From the NCBI RefSeq assembly GCF_963966145.1, contig NC_091052.1:4712001-4776000 (forward strand): 64,000 nucleotides of DNA, read 5' to 3'. Made by a program: the position numbers and the translations under genes. Positions within the stretch are counted from its first letter, which is position 1, and each line of letters begins with the position of its first letter. Source of the stretch: Tenebrio molitor (lineage: Eukaryota; Arthropoda; Insecta; Coleoptera; Tenebrionidae). A model generated the notes under the pieces. That model was not told the DNA's origin. It saw nothing but the letters and a program-made list of their open reading frames with translations, and did not search any database. Positions 22,974 to 34,850 of this stretch are shown piece after piece.

Positions 22974-25900
22974 TCCAGTGGGAAGGGATATGCACATAGA
23001 AGACACTTCTGGGAAGGTTTTTAAGGTTTATTTTTCTCGATAGGTGATTCTCGAGAGGCCATGACGACTAGCAAATCAGTAATCGGAAAGTGTGAAGCGT
23101 TCTTCCCATCAGGATAACGCTAGATTATGCTGACGTGGAGAATCTGCAGTCATTTCCTGTTACGCTATTGCTCACGAGTGCCTATTTAAAAATCGGTAAT
23201 TACATCGTGTAAGTGATCAGTAGTTAACGTTGCAGCCAACTTTTCTAAACATTATACTTAATCAATAATCACAGTAGGAAATACGCATTCCAAACGCCAG
23301 ACGTGCGTATATTTTGTATATCCAACGTAATCATAAAAAGACATACATTTCTACCGGTTTCACCAGTGGTTTAGTTACGTAATCATTTCATTAATTTGCA
23401 ATAGACACATTTTACAACAAGTTCGACAATCATTATGTCACTACATTCTACATTTTTTAAAAGTCAAACAATCCAAAAAAGAAACTAAATACGTATTTAA
23501 CGAAAAAAAGCTTACATAGCTTTAGACTGTTTTATGCTTATGAGTAATTTTAACGGAGACAACATAGTGAAATTATTTTATTTACGAGCCACGTTAGAAG
23601 GGTTTCATTGATAAATAATTTAGAAATAATAGTTGTTAAGACGCAGGTGAAGAAATAGTGTAGATGACAACGCAGGCAGGAAAAAGAATTTATTTTTATT
23701 ATTGACTATTTTGATGATTAATGCTTTGGTAAAATCATAAAATGCCCAAATACAGTAATAGCCTAAAGAATAAGCTCAAGAATTTCCTTTTTCCTACAAC
23801 GAAAATGATTCTAACGAATTTATGCTAGGCATAATTATTATTATTATGAAAATTTGCAGCTATAAATTGTTTTTGTTTTATTTTACCCTATTACTCTGAA
23901 TCGATTGTTTCTGGTTTAATTTATTCTAATCTCGTAATTTATAATCAAAAGTGAAAACATATTTTCAAGCATGGGGCTTCTTAATTTTCAACTGCAAACA
24001 CTTTTATCTGATAAACACAATCAAAAATGAACAATCGAATCTTATTAAATTTAGGCGGTAATAACTTATAGAATTTTTGTTTTTATAATTAATTATCTTG
24101 TTTGATTTTTTCCTTAAATAAATCCTCCAATCTGATTGATGTTCTAATTGTTCTGTAATCGATTTTGTCTGTATGCTGAAGAATGGAAAAGTTGCGACAC
24201 CTATTTACAATTATTATGAGTTGTATTGATTTTTTTCGAGTGGCGATAATTTTCTTGTCTTCAGTATATTTAAATAATCACCGTATTTTAACCGGCGTGT
24301 TAAGTATATATTTAACGAAGGATGATGTATAAATTATGCATGCGTTTAGACAGAGAATTGTTTACGTTGAATTCTGGAATCTGGTTAAATTTGGGAAGGC
24401 TACTCACGTGCCGATACCTGATGGGTGCCAAATAATTTTAACGATCGCTTGATAACCAAACGATATTCAGATAAGCCTTTTTGGATTCAAGGAAGCTATT
24501 TTCATGCTACTGAACATTGGTAATTGTTACATAAATCAATTTTAAAGTAAATATTGTACGATTAAGCTAACTTATAAAGAAAGCTCAAAGCTCTATTGCT
24601 GTGTGTAATCAACTAAATCTACGAACAATCTGAAATATTTTATCGATTGAGAACAATCAGAGCTAATTGAATACGTCCAAATTTAGTAAACTGTTAGATA
24701 GAAGAAAATGCCATTTAGACAGTAGTGGTAATTAGATTTTACAAAAACTTTCAGCACTACTCTTGTATGTACATGTATCTAACTTTTGCACAGCGCTATA
24801 GCACTTTACTGTAGATAACTTTATTAGACTTAAGGCAAATCTACGGCGTTCTTAATTTTCGAACTAGAGCTGGACTTTAACAAAGTAAAATATAACTAGA
24901 TCTATTGAGCTACAGTATTCTTACATACATACTCCTCAAAATTAAAAATGCGTTTTGAAGACATTGATTGCAACTTTATTTTTCTTGAGGTGTCTTAAAG
25001 AAATTAAATCTTCCAAAAAAAAAAACCTAACAATTCTTTTAAATAATAGCTAATAAGTTAGCAACGAACTCTCATTGAGCACATATCATTTTTCAATCGC
25101 AGACGTACGTATTAATTCTATTTAATAGTCTTCCTTACATCAATCAAAATGTTTGTTTGTCATTCAGTAATTAGTACTGATTATGTTTTTCTACAAGATG
25201 AGAATGGCAATCAGTGTTGCTCATAATCAAACGAGAAATACCCCTCTCAAAGCATGTGCCTAATAAAATATTGCTTTGCTAAATCAATTACGGTTGTGAG
25301 TATAGCTTTAGGCGTTTCCGTGTTAAGATATTCACATAATATGGCAAATAGTTAACGTTATGCTAATAAATATGTGACCACTGAAATAAATAGACAAAAA
25401 GCTTTCATAATGTTAAATTTTGTGACAATGTTGACAACAAGTCGTGTAGTAACCGCGACTTTACAGGAATTTATGCTAAAATAGATTTGTTACTGTCAGT
25501 AGAATCCCAAAAATGAGTAAAACTGCATTTGTGTACTTTGTTTCGCATCCTTTGTCGGTCGTTTAAAGATAGACGCTAAAATATTTTTTTATTGCCTTTT
25601 ATGTGAATTTACTGGCAATATTATAAGTGTCAACTATTTGTTCCATAAAATATTCAAGTAGTACACTGTATAAAATTGTAGGCTGTGAATGATATGTAAA
25701 ATGTTGTTATTCGTTACCAGTAAGCGTATACATGTTATCCTAGTAATTATAGTAGACGTTATATTTTATAAAAGTACCTCGTGTAGAGAGGTGTGTGTAT
25801 ATTATTGGTTTATAGAAGTACAAGTCTAACAACCAGAACAGTTAAGCAAATAACAGATGTAATTAGTTAATGAACACATCATGAAAATCATCTAGATAAA

Positions 25901-26337
25901 CCAGTTTTCAATGACAACATTTTTTGTAGTAAATAACAGTTGTTTAGAGATGTTACGACTTGTACAGTACCTACTACTTTTAACACCAATATTACTATTA
26001 TTTTGAATACATTATTGTTGCCGTTGTTGATGTAAATGCTGTGTTTGTTGTTAAATAAACAATTTGAAACGTTTGAGTTATTATTTTACGTAAATTGTCA
26101 CTTCTTTATTTCTTATCAATTTTTATTATATTCGAGATTGTATTTCGGTCGTAGAACCGCCTTATCTAATATCTACGTAACAAGAAACTTGACAATAATT
26201 CAATTATTTGGTTACACATCGGGAAATATTTTAAAATGGAGTTTTACTAACGGCGTGACTTTAGACACGTTGACAATTATTTGTCTTGCACATAACCTCT
26301 CTTTTACATTTTTTGAATTCGGTTACTGTTAAAAGAA
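22974..26337. other. Intergenic, 3' of the CAP gene to mRpL46
   Basis: AT-rich throughout, with no supported coding exon on either strand. The 98-codon plus-strand frame at 26036-26332 ends just before the mRpL46 start and is Phe/Leu/Ile-rich low-complexity sequence, so I do not regard it as a gene. The CAP-gene 3' UTR occupies the first few hundred bases at an undetermined length. Confidence 0.5.
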
Positions 26338-27387
26338 ATGTTTAAACAATTTAATAGCCTTCTGTTGAAAACAGACTTGAAACGTGTACCTTTCGGTAAA
26401 AGCCTTTTTTTTAATTGTAGACAAGTCGTAAGTTAAAAAAAAACTGCCCTTTTAGGACAATTCAGTACCGCCACCACATTGAAAGAAAAGTGGGATCTTG
26501 TAACTGCTGTCTGTCTCGAACGAAAACCTTTAATTACAACGCCGCTTACGAAACTGGAATTAGATTATAAAAATTTATTGTCTCAAGTTGAGTTTGAGCG
26601 GAGTCTGAAATCTGACCATGAAATGCGCATTGAAAAAGAATTGTAAGTGGATTATCTAATTGATGAAACAAATGGAAAGCAATATTTTGTAGGAAACAGT
26701 TAGAACAGTTAAAAAAAGGGGATGATGTTGAAGTGCATTTAAAAGACACTGCTCAAGATTTTGCTGATGCAAGTGCTGAGGAATTATCAAAATTTAAGTC
26801 TGCAGACAGAACCACAGGTTTGTGTCATATTAAATTATACATAATTTATTTTTAGTTCTGTATTACAGAGGCTGATAAAAAAAATGATTACAAAGCTCTT
26901 GATAGAAAATTAGATAAACACTTGGTTTTAGTTATGAAGCAAAAAATTGGACAAAAAGATTTGTATTTATTGCCACAAGCTATGAGAAATGATGGTGAAA
27001 CATTACGTCAGGTAATCATAAGATGTCAATAGATAATTTGTAAAAACTAACAGTTTTTAGGCAGCTGAAAGGATTTTAAAAAATACTTGTGGAAATGAAT
27101 TGAAAGCAACAGTATATGGTAATGCACCAACTGGTTTTTATAAATACAAATACCCTAGTTCTGTGAGAGAAAAAAACCAAACTGTTGGGGCAAAGGTGCT
27201 GCAACAAATATTTTAATTATTTAATGTAATTTTCTTGTTTAAGGTGTTTATTTACTTTGCACGTTATGAGAAAGGTCAGTTGCAAACCAAAAGTCCAGAT
27301 TATAAATGGTTGGATAGGACAGAACTGAACAAGATTTTACCAGAAGAGTATGCAAATAGTCTATCAGAAATGTTAGTAGATGAGTAA
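26338..27387 (+). CDS. mRpL46: Mitochondrial ribosomal protein mRpL46 (uL/mL46)
   Basis: Component of the mitochondrial large ribosomal subunit; the fold is NUDIX-related but not known to be enzymatic. Exons 26338-26395, 26456-26642, 26693-26817, 26869-27011, 27061-27195 and 27244-27387 give 792 nt, 263 aa, near the human length (about 279). The N-terminus (MFKQFNSLLLKTDLKRVPFG) is basic and amphipathic, as expected of a mitochondrial import sequence. Recognisable family blocks are KWDLVTAVCLERKPLITTPL at the start of the mature part, LVLVMKQKIGQKDLYLLPQ, ETLRQAAERIL, GNAPTGFYKYKYP, and VFIYFARY with YKWLDRTEL near the C-terminus. Five introns of 48-60 bp. AATAAA-type hexamers follow the stop (27413-27465). 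It lies head-to-tail, 463 bp before mos. Confidence 0.95.
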
Positions 27388-27850
27388 ATTCTGTTTAATG
27401 TAAAATGCCAAACGATAAATAAATAGATGTTATTATTTAAAGCTAATTATTCTTATGTAATAAATGTAACAACTACACTATTCCTGATTAAATGAATATA
27501 ATGTTTGACTGAAAATGAGTTTCTTTTAAACGATGGAAGTATAGGCAACACATAATACATGCGTCGTAATGAAAAACTATTAACTTTTTTTAATAATTTA
27601 TTTACTCACGTACAGTAAACAGACAATTTTAAAAACTATAGATAATAACAATAGTTATAGAATAGTTGATATTTTTTGAAAATTATTTAAGTGCAAAGAG
27701 TGTTACGTATTTGTGCATGTTTGAAATAAATTGTTGTTCTCAGTATAAAAACTTTATCAAAACAAGTGCTGTTTAATCATATTCACATCCACAGTTCCTG
27801 AAAATATATTGTGAAATAGTTTCGCCGTTATTGTTATAAGACTAAGTACG

Positions 27851-29119
27851 ATGACGTCAACTCCTCTAAAAAAGGCTTCATTGTTTTTGGGTTCGAAATT
27901 TATATCTCCAAAGTCACCGAGACTCTTATCACCACGTGAAAATAAAAATGCTTGTTCACCGACTCAGTAAGTGTACATTGTCGTTAATAGAAAACCATCA
28001 TAATTACATTTTTTGATAAATCATCCAGAATAAAGTTAGGACAAAATTTGAATTTGTCTAAAAATTTTGAAGAAAATAATACGATCAAAAGCAAAGTACA
28101 AATAAGATTAAACGATAAGTCTATTTTCGAGGAAAGCCTGATAATTGATTCTCCACATAAAACAGATTTATTAAGCTACGGTCCAAATAAATACGATCTG
28201 CTTTATTCGCTAGGAAGGGGATCGTTTGGTACAGTTATAAAAGGAAAGTATAAAGGTAGGTAAGCTGAAAAGAAGCAAAATCTCTGAAATTGTTGAGTAT
28301 TATTTTTAGGTAGTACAGTCGCCCTAAAGATACTAAAATTGGATAAATTTTCTAATGGAATTAATGAAACTAATGCTCGCGATCTTGTGCATAAGAATGT
28401 CATCAGAATTTTGGATATAATAGTCAGCGAAAAATATGCTCTTGTCGTCATGGAGTATTACAAAAATTCACGAAATTTGCAGTGCGTTTTAGACGATCTT
28501 AGCTTTGTGTTTAACAAGCAGACCACGATTTACTTTAGTCGAGACATTGCTTGTGGTTTAAAGTATTGTCACGAAAACGGTGTGCTGCATTTAGATATTA
28601 AACCAAAAAATCTTTTAGTGTGCAATAATATCTGCAAGATTTGCGATTTCGGAAATTCTGTAAAGGAATTAGTTGGAACACAAACGTTTAAATATCATGT
28701 GAGAATTCATATTTTTTACGTTAAAATAAAACTTCAAATGTGGGTCAAATTTACTTTTTGTACTTTAGGGAACCGTGGCGTATACTGCTCCAGAAATTCT
28801 AAAAGGGAAAGAACCGTCTGCCAAGAGCGATATATATTCCTTGGGAATATTAATTTGGCAAATGATGACCCGAAAATGTCCTTACGAGTTACTAGATAAC
28901 GAAGTTGTTATTTATAAAGTAGCCAAATCGTTGGTAGTTTTAATTATTCCTCGCTCATTGGAAAGTTGTGTGTTTTAGGTTGTCAAATTTAATTTTCGTC
29001 CTCCCCTGGATCTAGTTACAGAAGACGGTTTGTCGAAACTGTGTCGCCTGTGTTGGGATGAAAAACCAACTAACCGGCCGAGTGCTGCACAAGCATGTGA
29101 TTTTTTAAATAATCTGTAA
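27851..29119 (+). CDS. mos: Mos-type Ser/Thr protein kinase
   Basis: Germline kinase that activates the MEK/MAPK cascade in meiosis. Exons 27851-27966, 28029-28255, 28310-28698, 28769-28918 and 28979-29119 (1023 nt, 340 aa), in phase throughout. About 90 N-terminal residues are Ser/Pro/Lys-rich. Kinase features: P-loop GRGSFG (101-106), catalytic Lys in VALK (121), HLDIKPKN with Asp210, DFG Asp227, GTVAYTAPEILKG, KSDIYSLGILIWQM and a C-terminal CWDEKPTNRPSA. The HLD-KP loop, CKICDFG and the LKGxxPxAKSDIYS order match Mos rather than Raf or other kinases. The segment between VALK and the alpha-C Glu looks several residues shorter than in vertebrate Mos. Vertebrate mos is intronless; here there are four short introns. 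AATAAA at 29160. Confidence 0.9.
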
Positions 29120-29234
29120 AAGTCTCAAATACTCCCTTATTTTGTACAAACCCTTAGAAATAAATTGTAATTAAACATTATATTTGTTTATTAATATATT
29201 TGGTCGCGTCATTTATGTGTGAAATAAACAATTA

Positions 29235-30037
29235 TTAATACCAGCCAAAAAGAAAGCGAATCGGTGCGGGAACAAGATTTTGCAGAAAAGATATGATATA
29301 TCTTATTATGGATGACAAAAATCCTGGATTGGGATCGCCGACAACTTGTGTTCCTTCAGGAAACCAGACTTCCGAAGAGGGTTGTTGCATTGGCGGCAGG
29401 GATTGTAGTGACGGCGCCTGAAATGATGTTGGCATCAGACCTTGTTTTTTAAAAGGTGTCACATTTTCCCAATATGTTATTTCTTCCCCTGGACGCAGTA
29501 GCTGTTGTTGGTATGTTACATCGAAGCCTAGAAGAGAATTTTTGGAAACAAGGTATTTACTTTCGGTGAATAAAAAAATGTCTTACTTTGACCGTATGGA
29601 TTTCTACCTCCATATCCTGGTCTAAATAAAGGAAGGGGCACTGAAAATAGTCTTTGATGGCTTTCTTGTTCCAAAAAAATATTAATTATTATGAATCAAT
29701 GAACTCACCGTAACAATGGGCAAAGTTGGTACCGACCTATAATAAAAAATTTGAATTTTTTTGAACATAACGTAACGTAAATTAAAGTAAGTATTGTTTT
29801 AAATATAAGATGGTGATATTAGCTCAGGCATAGTTTATCGGCGGATTTGTTTATTCATGAACATATTTGATGGATAAAAATTGTATTAAAGATTTTGTAG
29901 ATTCAAAGTTACAAAACAAATATTGACAAACGTGGCTAAATGACCATTTCAAATAAAATATATACAAAAGGGTTAATACTTACTAAAACTAATAATACAC
30001 CGCAGATTAATAAGCCGCAGGCACCTTGTAATGTCAT
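29235..30037 (-). CDS. Secreted protein A (142 aa), founder of a fast-evolving local family
   Basis: Exons in reading order: 30037-29984 (54 nt), 29736-29709 (28 nt), 29640-29587 (54 nt), 29527-29235; 429 nt, all junctions in phase (0, 1, 1). Exon 1 plus exon 2 encode a signal peptide (MTLQGACGLLICGVLLVL, then VGTNFAHCYG). The mature part is Pro/Gly/Gln-rich (LFRPGYGGRNPYG), then TYWENVTPF with an N-glycosylation sequon, and ends in a hydrophobic/amphipathic stretch (SIIRYIISFLQNLVP, then APIRFLFGWY). There is no known domain. A TATA-like box lies 78 bp upstream. Exon sizes and phases match gene B (31301-32767) almost exactly, although the residues do not. Confidence 0.82.
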
Positions 30038-30114
30038 TGTAGATTTTTTTCAAATTTTCACTACTAGACAATCTAAATAGTTCCAAGACAAGTGAAGTTA
30101 AGCATTATTTGTGG

Positions 30115-30122
30115 CTATTTAT
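30115..30122 (-). promoter_or_regulatory. TATA-like box of secreted gene A
   Basis: Minus-strand ATAAATAG followed by CC, 78 bp upstream of the start codon. The identical octamer sits 83 bp upstream of gene B's start codon. Confidence 0.5.
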
Positions 30123-31300
30123 TGCGGTTTCAAACGTTTTATGATGTTGACATCATAAAGTTAATGTTCGGTGTAGGATCCATTTCAATTTCCAGTAATC
30201 GAAGCTTGTTAACACGAAAGTGTCTTACTTCGTAGGTGATTCCATTAGTTGACAATGTTGTTTAGTTCTGCTTCTTTATCCTTAATTGTTATCTCTTTTA
30301 TTAATTACTTTTTGAGATGTGTGTCTAATACGATTTCATTAATTATACGCTACATCTAATAGCGAAACCGTTTCAAATCTTCTTTGAACTGAACAATGAA
30401 TAAGAATTTTACAACACATTAATTTTCCGTGTTAATATACGTATTTACCAAACCAATCCTTACATTTCTTTTTATTCTATTTTTTTAATACATTATTTCT
30501 TAGAGATTGCATATTTTTGTACTAGTTTTTTATATTTATTTTATAAGTATAGTGCAAATCATATTTATCTAGGTAGGTACTAATGATAATTGTTTTTCTT
30601 TCAGTTTAGATTGATTAATTGATCGAATTATGCCGAGCAAATGTTAATAGTGGTAAAAAGGAGTCACACTAAAAGAAGATAATTCATGTTTACTTGAATG
30701 TGTAGTACTTTACTGTAAGACATAAATTCGTCAAAATGATTTGCATGTTATTATGATTAAACCACAGACAAGAGAGAATTGAAACGAATTTGATAAAATG
30801 GTGTTTAGACTTGGATTTTTATCGACCAGTATGAGGCAGACTGATTAAAAATCAATTTGTTGGTAAAGATGTATTGAAAACCTACTGTCAAAAATCTTCT
30901 TTTAGAGCTGTGGTAGCGGTGTTAAAAATTTATGGCGTTGAAACACAAAGTCATTTTTCCGCTTTGTCTTCAATTTGATATACCTATTTTGAAGAAAATT
31001 GAATTTTAATTAATCCTAAGTAGCGCAATTTTATCCCCGTCCGTTGTATAATTATTTATTTGAGAATATTTGTAAAATACGTAACAAAAAAACGAAAACA
31101 TCCAGTACAAACAGTGGTTTATTTGTTGATTTAAATTACAGAAAAAGATTTTGAGCTACGAGTACATATACAAAATGTTGTAAATTTTTCGATTTATTAA
31201 AAAATTAGGTGATAAAAGTTCTTGTAAATAGTACTAAATTCGATGAATCTTAATTCACTTTGAATTTAATATTGAATAGGTCAAAGAATATATTTGTTTG
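30123..31300. other. Intergenic between secreted genes A and B
   Basis: AT-rich. I see no exon or structured repeat in it. Confidence 0.45.
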
Positions 31301-32767
31301 TTAGTCAACACACACAGGAAGGCCTAAGGCTCCATTTAATGGCGCCACGATAAAGCTATCAAAGACGATTTTAAAAAGTTTAAGCAGGAACCGAAAAATT
31401 CCGTTATTGTTTTTGGCAATATTATCAAGGTGTTTCATACCATCCCGGCACCATAGTATTTGACTTTTATCTGTTACGAAAATATTGAAATCGCGGAAAA
31501 GTCCTCCTTTCTTCTGAGGGCAATCATCTACGTTTGTATTATCTGCAGATGTGGACTATTCAAAAAACAAAATAATCGAAATGTTAGAAAAATGTGTATG
31601 ATGTGAACACGGAACACTTACATTTGATGAATTTGCTGGAAATTGTGAGTGTTGAGGAGGATAAGTAGATTCAAAGGAATCGTCGTCTTCGTCCTCAAAA
31701 CTATCTTGGGAGGGAAAGTCAAGTTGAGGAGGAAAAGTAGGTGGAAGAGGGGAGTCGGATTGAACGGAAGTGTCAGGTGGAATTGGGAAATTCGAGTGAT
31801 CTGAAAGAGATGGGTACTTTGTACTGATTTCTGAAAAGCAAAGAATTTTCTTTAAAGGTTAATCAAATCTACGTAGGTATTTGAAGTGAAATTCAATTTC
31901 TTAAAAGTGTCATTTGACCAATACTAGGATTGAGTTAGCGAGTTTAATAAGCATTTTGCAATTTATTTACTCAATGCTCAAAAATAATTACAGTGATTAA
32001 TTTTCTCTAATTTCTAGCAAGACGTCACTTTAATTGCCAATGTAAAATGATCTTACTTGATGCAAATCGTCAAGACTTAATTGTATTTAGGTATTACAAT
32101 ATTTATAATTATAACATTACACTTTTGAAGAAAATCTGGCTGAAGTTAAATTCAAAACGAGATTTCAAAGAACCCTGAAATTTTAAGAAAAACTATGACA
32201 ATGTCTTGTTTCTTGTTATTTATTAATTTGAAATATACGACTTTTAAAATTTGGTTAATACGCGCTAAAAGTACTATTCCTCCGTTCACTGGTATTAATT
32301 CTTTTTAAGGTTAAAAATTTGGACAGTTTTGGTAGGTGTTTAATACACCAAAATGATTAATGTATCCTCCATCAAGTGCGAATTAAAAACTGTACCTTTC
32401 TTTCGCTGAGCCGGGCGAGGTTTAATAGGAAGTCGTTTACCGTAACCTAAAATACTTTGAACGTAACATATTTATAACAGAAAAACATACAAACTCACCA
32501 TGTGCATAGTCAAATTTAATCAAAATCTGTAAGATAAAAACTGACGTACAATTTGTCCAATTGTTGCGGATGTTTATTATGTATATTTGTAAACATGGAA
32601 GGTAAAGTTAGTTTGATTTGTGATGAATCAGCAAAAGATAACTCGTTCAATTGTTGTATTTTATCAAAAACGCACAGTTTATTACACAACTGTAATTAAA
32701 TAGAAATACTTACTAAGAAAATCAAGGCGTAAGAAGTAACTAACCGAAACGCACTGAATGATTTCAT
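31301..32767 (-). CDS. Secreted protein B (198 aa), paralogue of A by gene structure
   Basis: Exons in reading order: 32767-32714 (54 nt), 32526-32499 (28 nt), 32446-32396 (51 nt), 31830-31622 (209 nt), 31555-31301 (255 nt); 597 nt, phases 0, 1, 1, 0. Signal peptide MKSFSAFRLVTSYALIFL, then ILIKFDYAHG. Exon 3 has dibasic/tribasic sites (GYGKR and QRKK) that could be propeptide cleavage sites. Exon 4 is Pro/Ser/Asp-rich with an acidic run (FEDEDDDSFE). The last exon has three Cys (DDC, WCRD, PVCVD) and an amphipathic hydrophobic helix (IFRFLLKLFKIVFDSFI). No known domain. The first three exons match gene A in length and phase. The 3.1x higher length of exon 3-4 introns than usual (565 bp between exons 3 and 4) is unremarkable. 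Confidence 0.82.
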
Positions 32768-32849
32768 GATGATTCAAAATTTGGTCAAAGAACACAACAC
32801 CAACTATTATAATACAAAGAAGCAATTAAAAAAATGGGTCTCGTTGGTG

Positions 32850-32857
32850 CTATTTAT
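32850..32857 (-). promoter_or_regulatory. TATA-like box of secreted gene B
   Basis: Minus-strand ATAAATAG followed by CACC, 83 bp upstream of the start codon; same octamer and nearly the same distance as in gene A. Confidence 0.5.
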
Positions 32858-33610
32858 CTGCTTAAAATATGCAATAATCAAATTGATCAGATATGTGGGT
32901 TTCATTTAAATTAATAATAAAACGGTGAACAAATCAGTAGGAGAGCATCATTATTTTCACTTTTATAAATTAATATTACAGATTTTTAAAACGTGTGTCC
33001 AATATGATTCTGTTACAATAATAACATTGTATTTTGCTTTATCTTGATTCACTATTGATGCATTAAATTAATAATAAAGATTTAATAACAATGTAATATT
33101 AGCATAACTAAATTAAACAATTAAACTGGTGTTTTGTAAATATATTTAATTGTCATTTTAACAAAAGTCTTTACATTGTGGGCTTTGTTTTTTAGATCAG
33201 CTTGTTTATTGCTTTAGCAAATTTTTAAACTTACTGAAATTATTATTTACATGTGGATAAAAAATTGGAAAGCGAGTGAAAAATAAAATCAGCATGAAAC
33301 AAAAATATTTACTCTGTTATTTATTGTCTGATTTCAGTAAACAATCAACAAAATAAATCATTCTACAAGTAATATAAAAGAACCTCTTTGATTTTTTTCA
33401 GTGATAATTTCAAAGTCGAACTTAATTTTTTTTTCATATACTTAGTAATGAAAGTGGCACTTTTTTACACGCAAAATTGTAGTGAAAGTAACACTTTTTT
33501 ACACGAAAAATCGTAGTGAAAGTAGTACTTTTTTGCATCATTTTATTCTCCTTGGAGGTGATTGTCAAAGCATACCTATTTTTTTTTTTTTTGTAATTTT
33601 TCATAAATCC

Positions 33611-33895
33611 TTTTTTTCACTACTAATCTTAGAAGGCGTCATTACTGAGTCTCGAACTGAAACCAGAAGTAGAATTTCTCTCTTACTATTTATTATTAAC
33701 CAGTGGTTAATAATGAACAGCCGTCACCTAGCAACGAAAGATTTTCTTTGATTTTATTGGTTAACGTAGACAGACGATTTTCAATTTTCATAGCAACCGG
33801 TGAAAAATGAGAACTCGGATCGTCGCATCGGACAAACAAATTTAATTAATAATTATTATTAGAAAGGGTTTTAACGTATCTAGTAGTGAAAAAAA
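33611..33895. mobile_element. Inserted 285-bp element with short terminal inverted repeats
   Basis: Starts TTTTTTTCACTACTA and ends TAGTAGTGAAAAAAA, an exact 15-bp inverted repeat, and is absent from copy 1 of the host repeat. No transposase frame survives; the plus-strand frame at 33482-33751 merely runs across the junction. The termini resemble the GTAGTGAAAG...CTTTTTT units of the host repeat, so it may be a related element that jumped into its relative. The target duplication is unclear because of the T-rich junction. Confidence 0.6.
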
Positions 33896-33900
33896 TAATA

Positions 33901-33968
33901 TATACACCACGCTAGAGAAGACAATTTTAAGCCTCGCTTAAAAAATGTCTTCTCTACCTTGGTGTATA
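33901..33968. mobile_element. 68-bp foldback (hairpin) element
   Basis: The two halves pair almost completely: TATACACCACGCTAGAGAAG at the left is matched by CTTCTCTACCTTGGTGTATA at the right, with the pairing extending inward through GACAATTTTAAGC and GCTTAAAAAATGTC to a CTC loop. It is either a miniature foldback transposon or the remnant of one. Transcribed, it would form a hairpin of about 30 bp, though no evidence of expression is visible. Confidence 0.6.
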
Positions 33969-34547
33969 ATTACTATTAGACCAAATTTCTCAACTTACAT
34001 CGATATGCAAAAAAATAGTGTGTACAACACGTTATCATTGATCAATCTGCAAATTCATAACTTGTTGTACAAATAACTATTTTTAAACTCTACATATTTT
34101 TAATATGCAATAAAAAATTTGATCCTCGCTCTGGTTTCAGAGAAATAACACCCCCATTGTTAGATTTTGACAATGATCCTTTCAAATATTTCTACCTAGT
34201 TATTACTTGAAAGTGGGCAATGACGATTTAAAGCGTATTAAAATACTCTTGAACAAAAAAAAACTTAGATAACTTATTCAATTTTCGATTAAATAATAAT
34301 GAGAGCACCGTTTTTATTGAACAGTAATAATTAATACAACAATACTAATTCCATTTAATTTCGTATTTTGATAGAGGTTAATTTATTTGACGCATCGTTA
34401 TCATTAAAAAATATATTATCTTAAAGTAGGTTCGTCACTACAGTCTATACGAAAACTAAGAAAATAATCACTTATAGTGGGAAACGTGAAATACGCCACC
34501 TACAGGACACAAATTTAATGAAGGCTATTTACTGCCTTTCGATTGTA

Positions 34548-34850
34548 CCGTGAGATCATTTAAATTTATAATTAAAGTAGGCTATGACTTTTAAATTAGA
34601 TTGGCAACACTGTTGACAACTTGATTTGAATTGTCAAAGTGACGCTTCAAAATTCAATACAATATATGAAACGGCGAGTTAACAGTTGTATCCAAGCCGG
34701 AGGAGAACACTTTCTATGATTGTCAATACAACTGTATTATTTTCTAATGCTTCACTTCTTTTAAATTAAAGCGATTGAACGTCAACAGTGTTTCCAATCT
34801 AATTTAAAAATCATAGCCTACTTTAATTATAAATTTAAATGATGTCACGG
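34548..34850. mobile_element. 303-bp MITE with ~75-bp inverted arms, TA duplication
   Basis: Left arm begins CCGTGAGATCATTTAAATTT and continues through AATTAAAGTAGGCTATGA, ATTAGATTGG and AACACTGTTGAC. The right arm repeats this in inverse order with a few mismatches and ends AAATGATGTCACGG. TA flanks both ends (34546-34547 and 34851-34852). The centre has no coding capacity. Confidence 0.8.

Larger units (their letters stand above)
33443..34083 (+). repeat. Dispersed repeat with ~32-bp tandem units, copy 2 (interrupted)
   Basis: Same block order as 18361-18704, but split after TTTTTCATAAATCC (33610) by a 365-bp insertion and resuming at TTAGACCAAATTTCTC (about 33976). The distal part also lacks the segment that in copy 1 carries AACTCGGGCTACGCCCTCG. 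The uninterrupted copy 1 serves as the empty-site reference for the insertion. Confidence 0.8.

Noticed and set aside
26036..26332. 98-codon plus-strand frame before mRpL46
   Set aside because: Phe/Leu/Ile/Tyr-rich translation of AT-rich DNA, no domain or splice partner; ends six bases before the better supported mRpL46 start.
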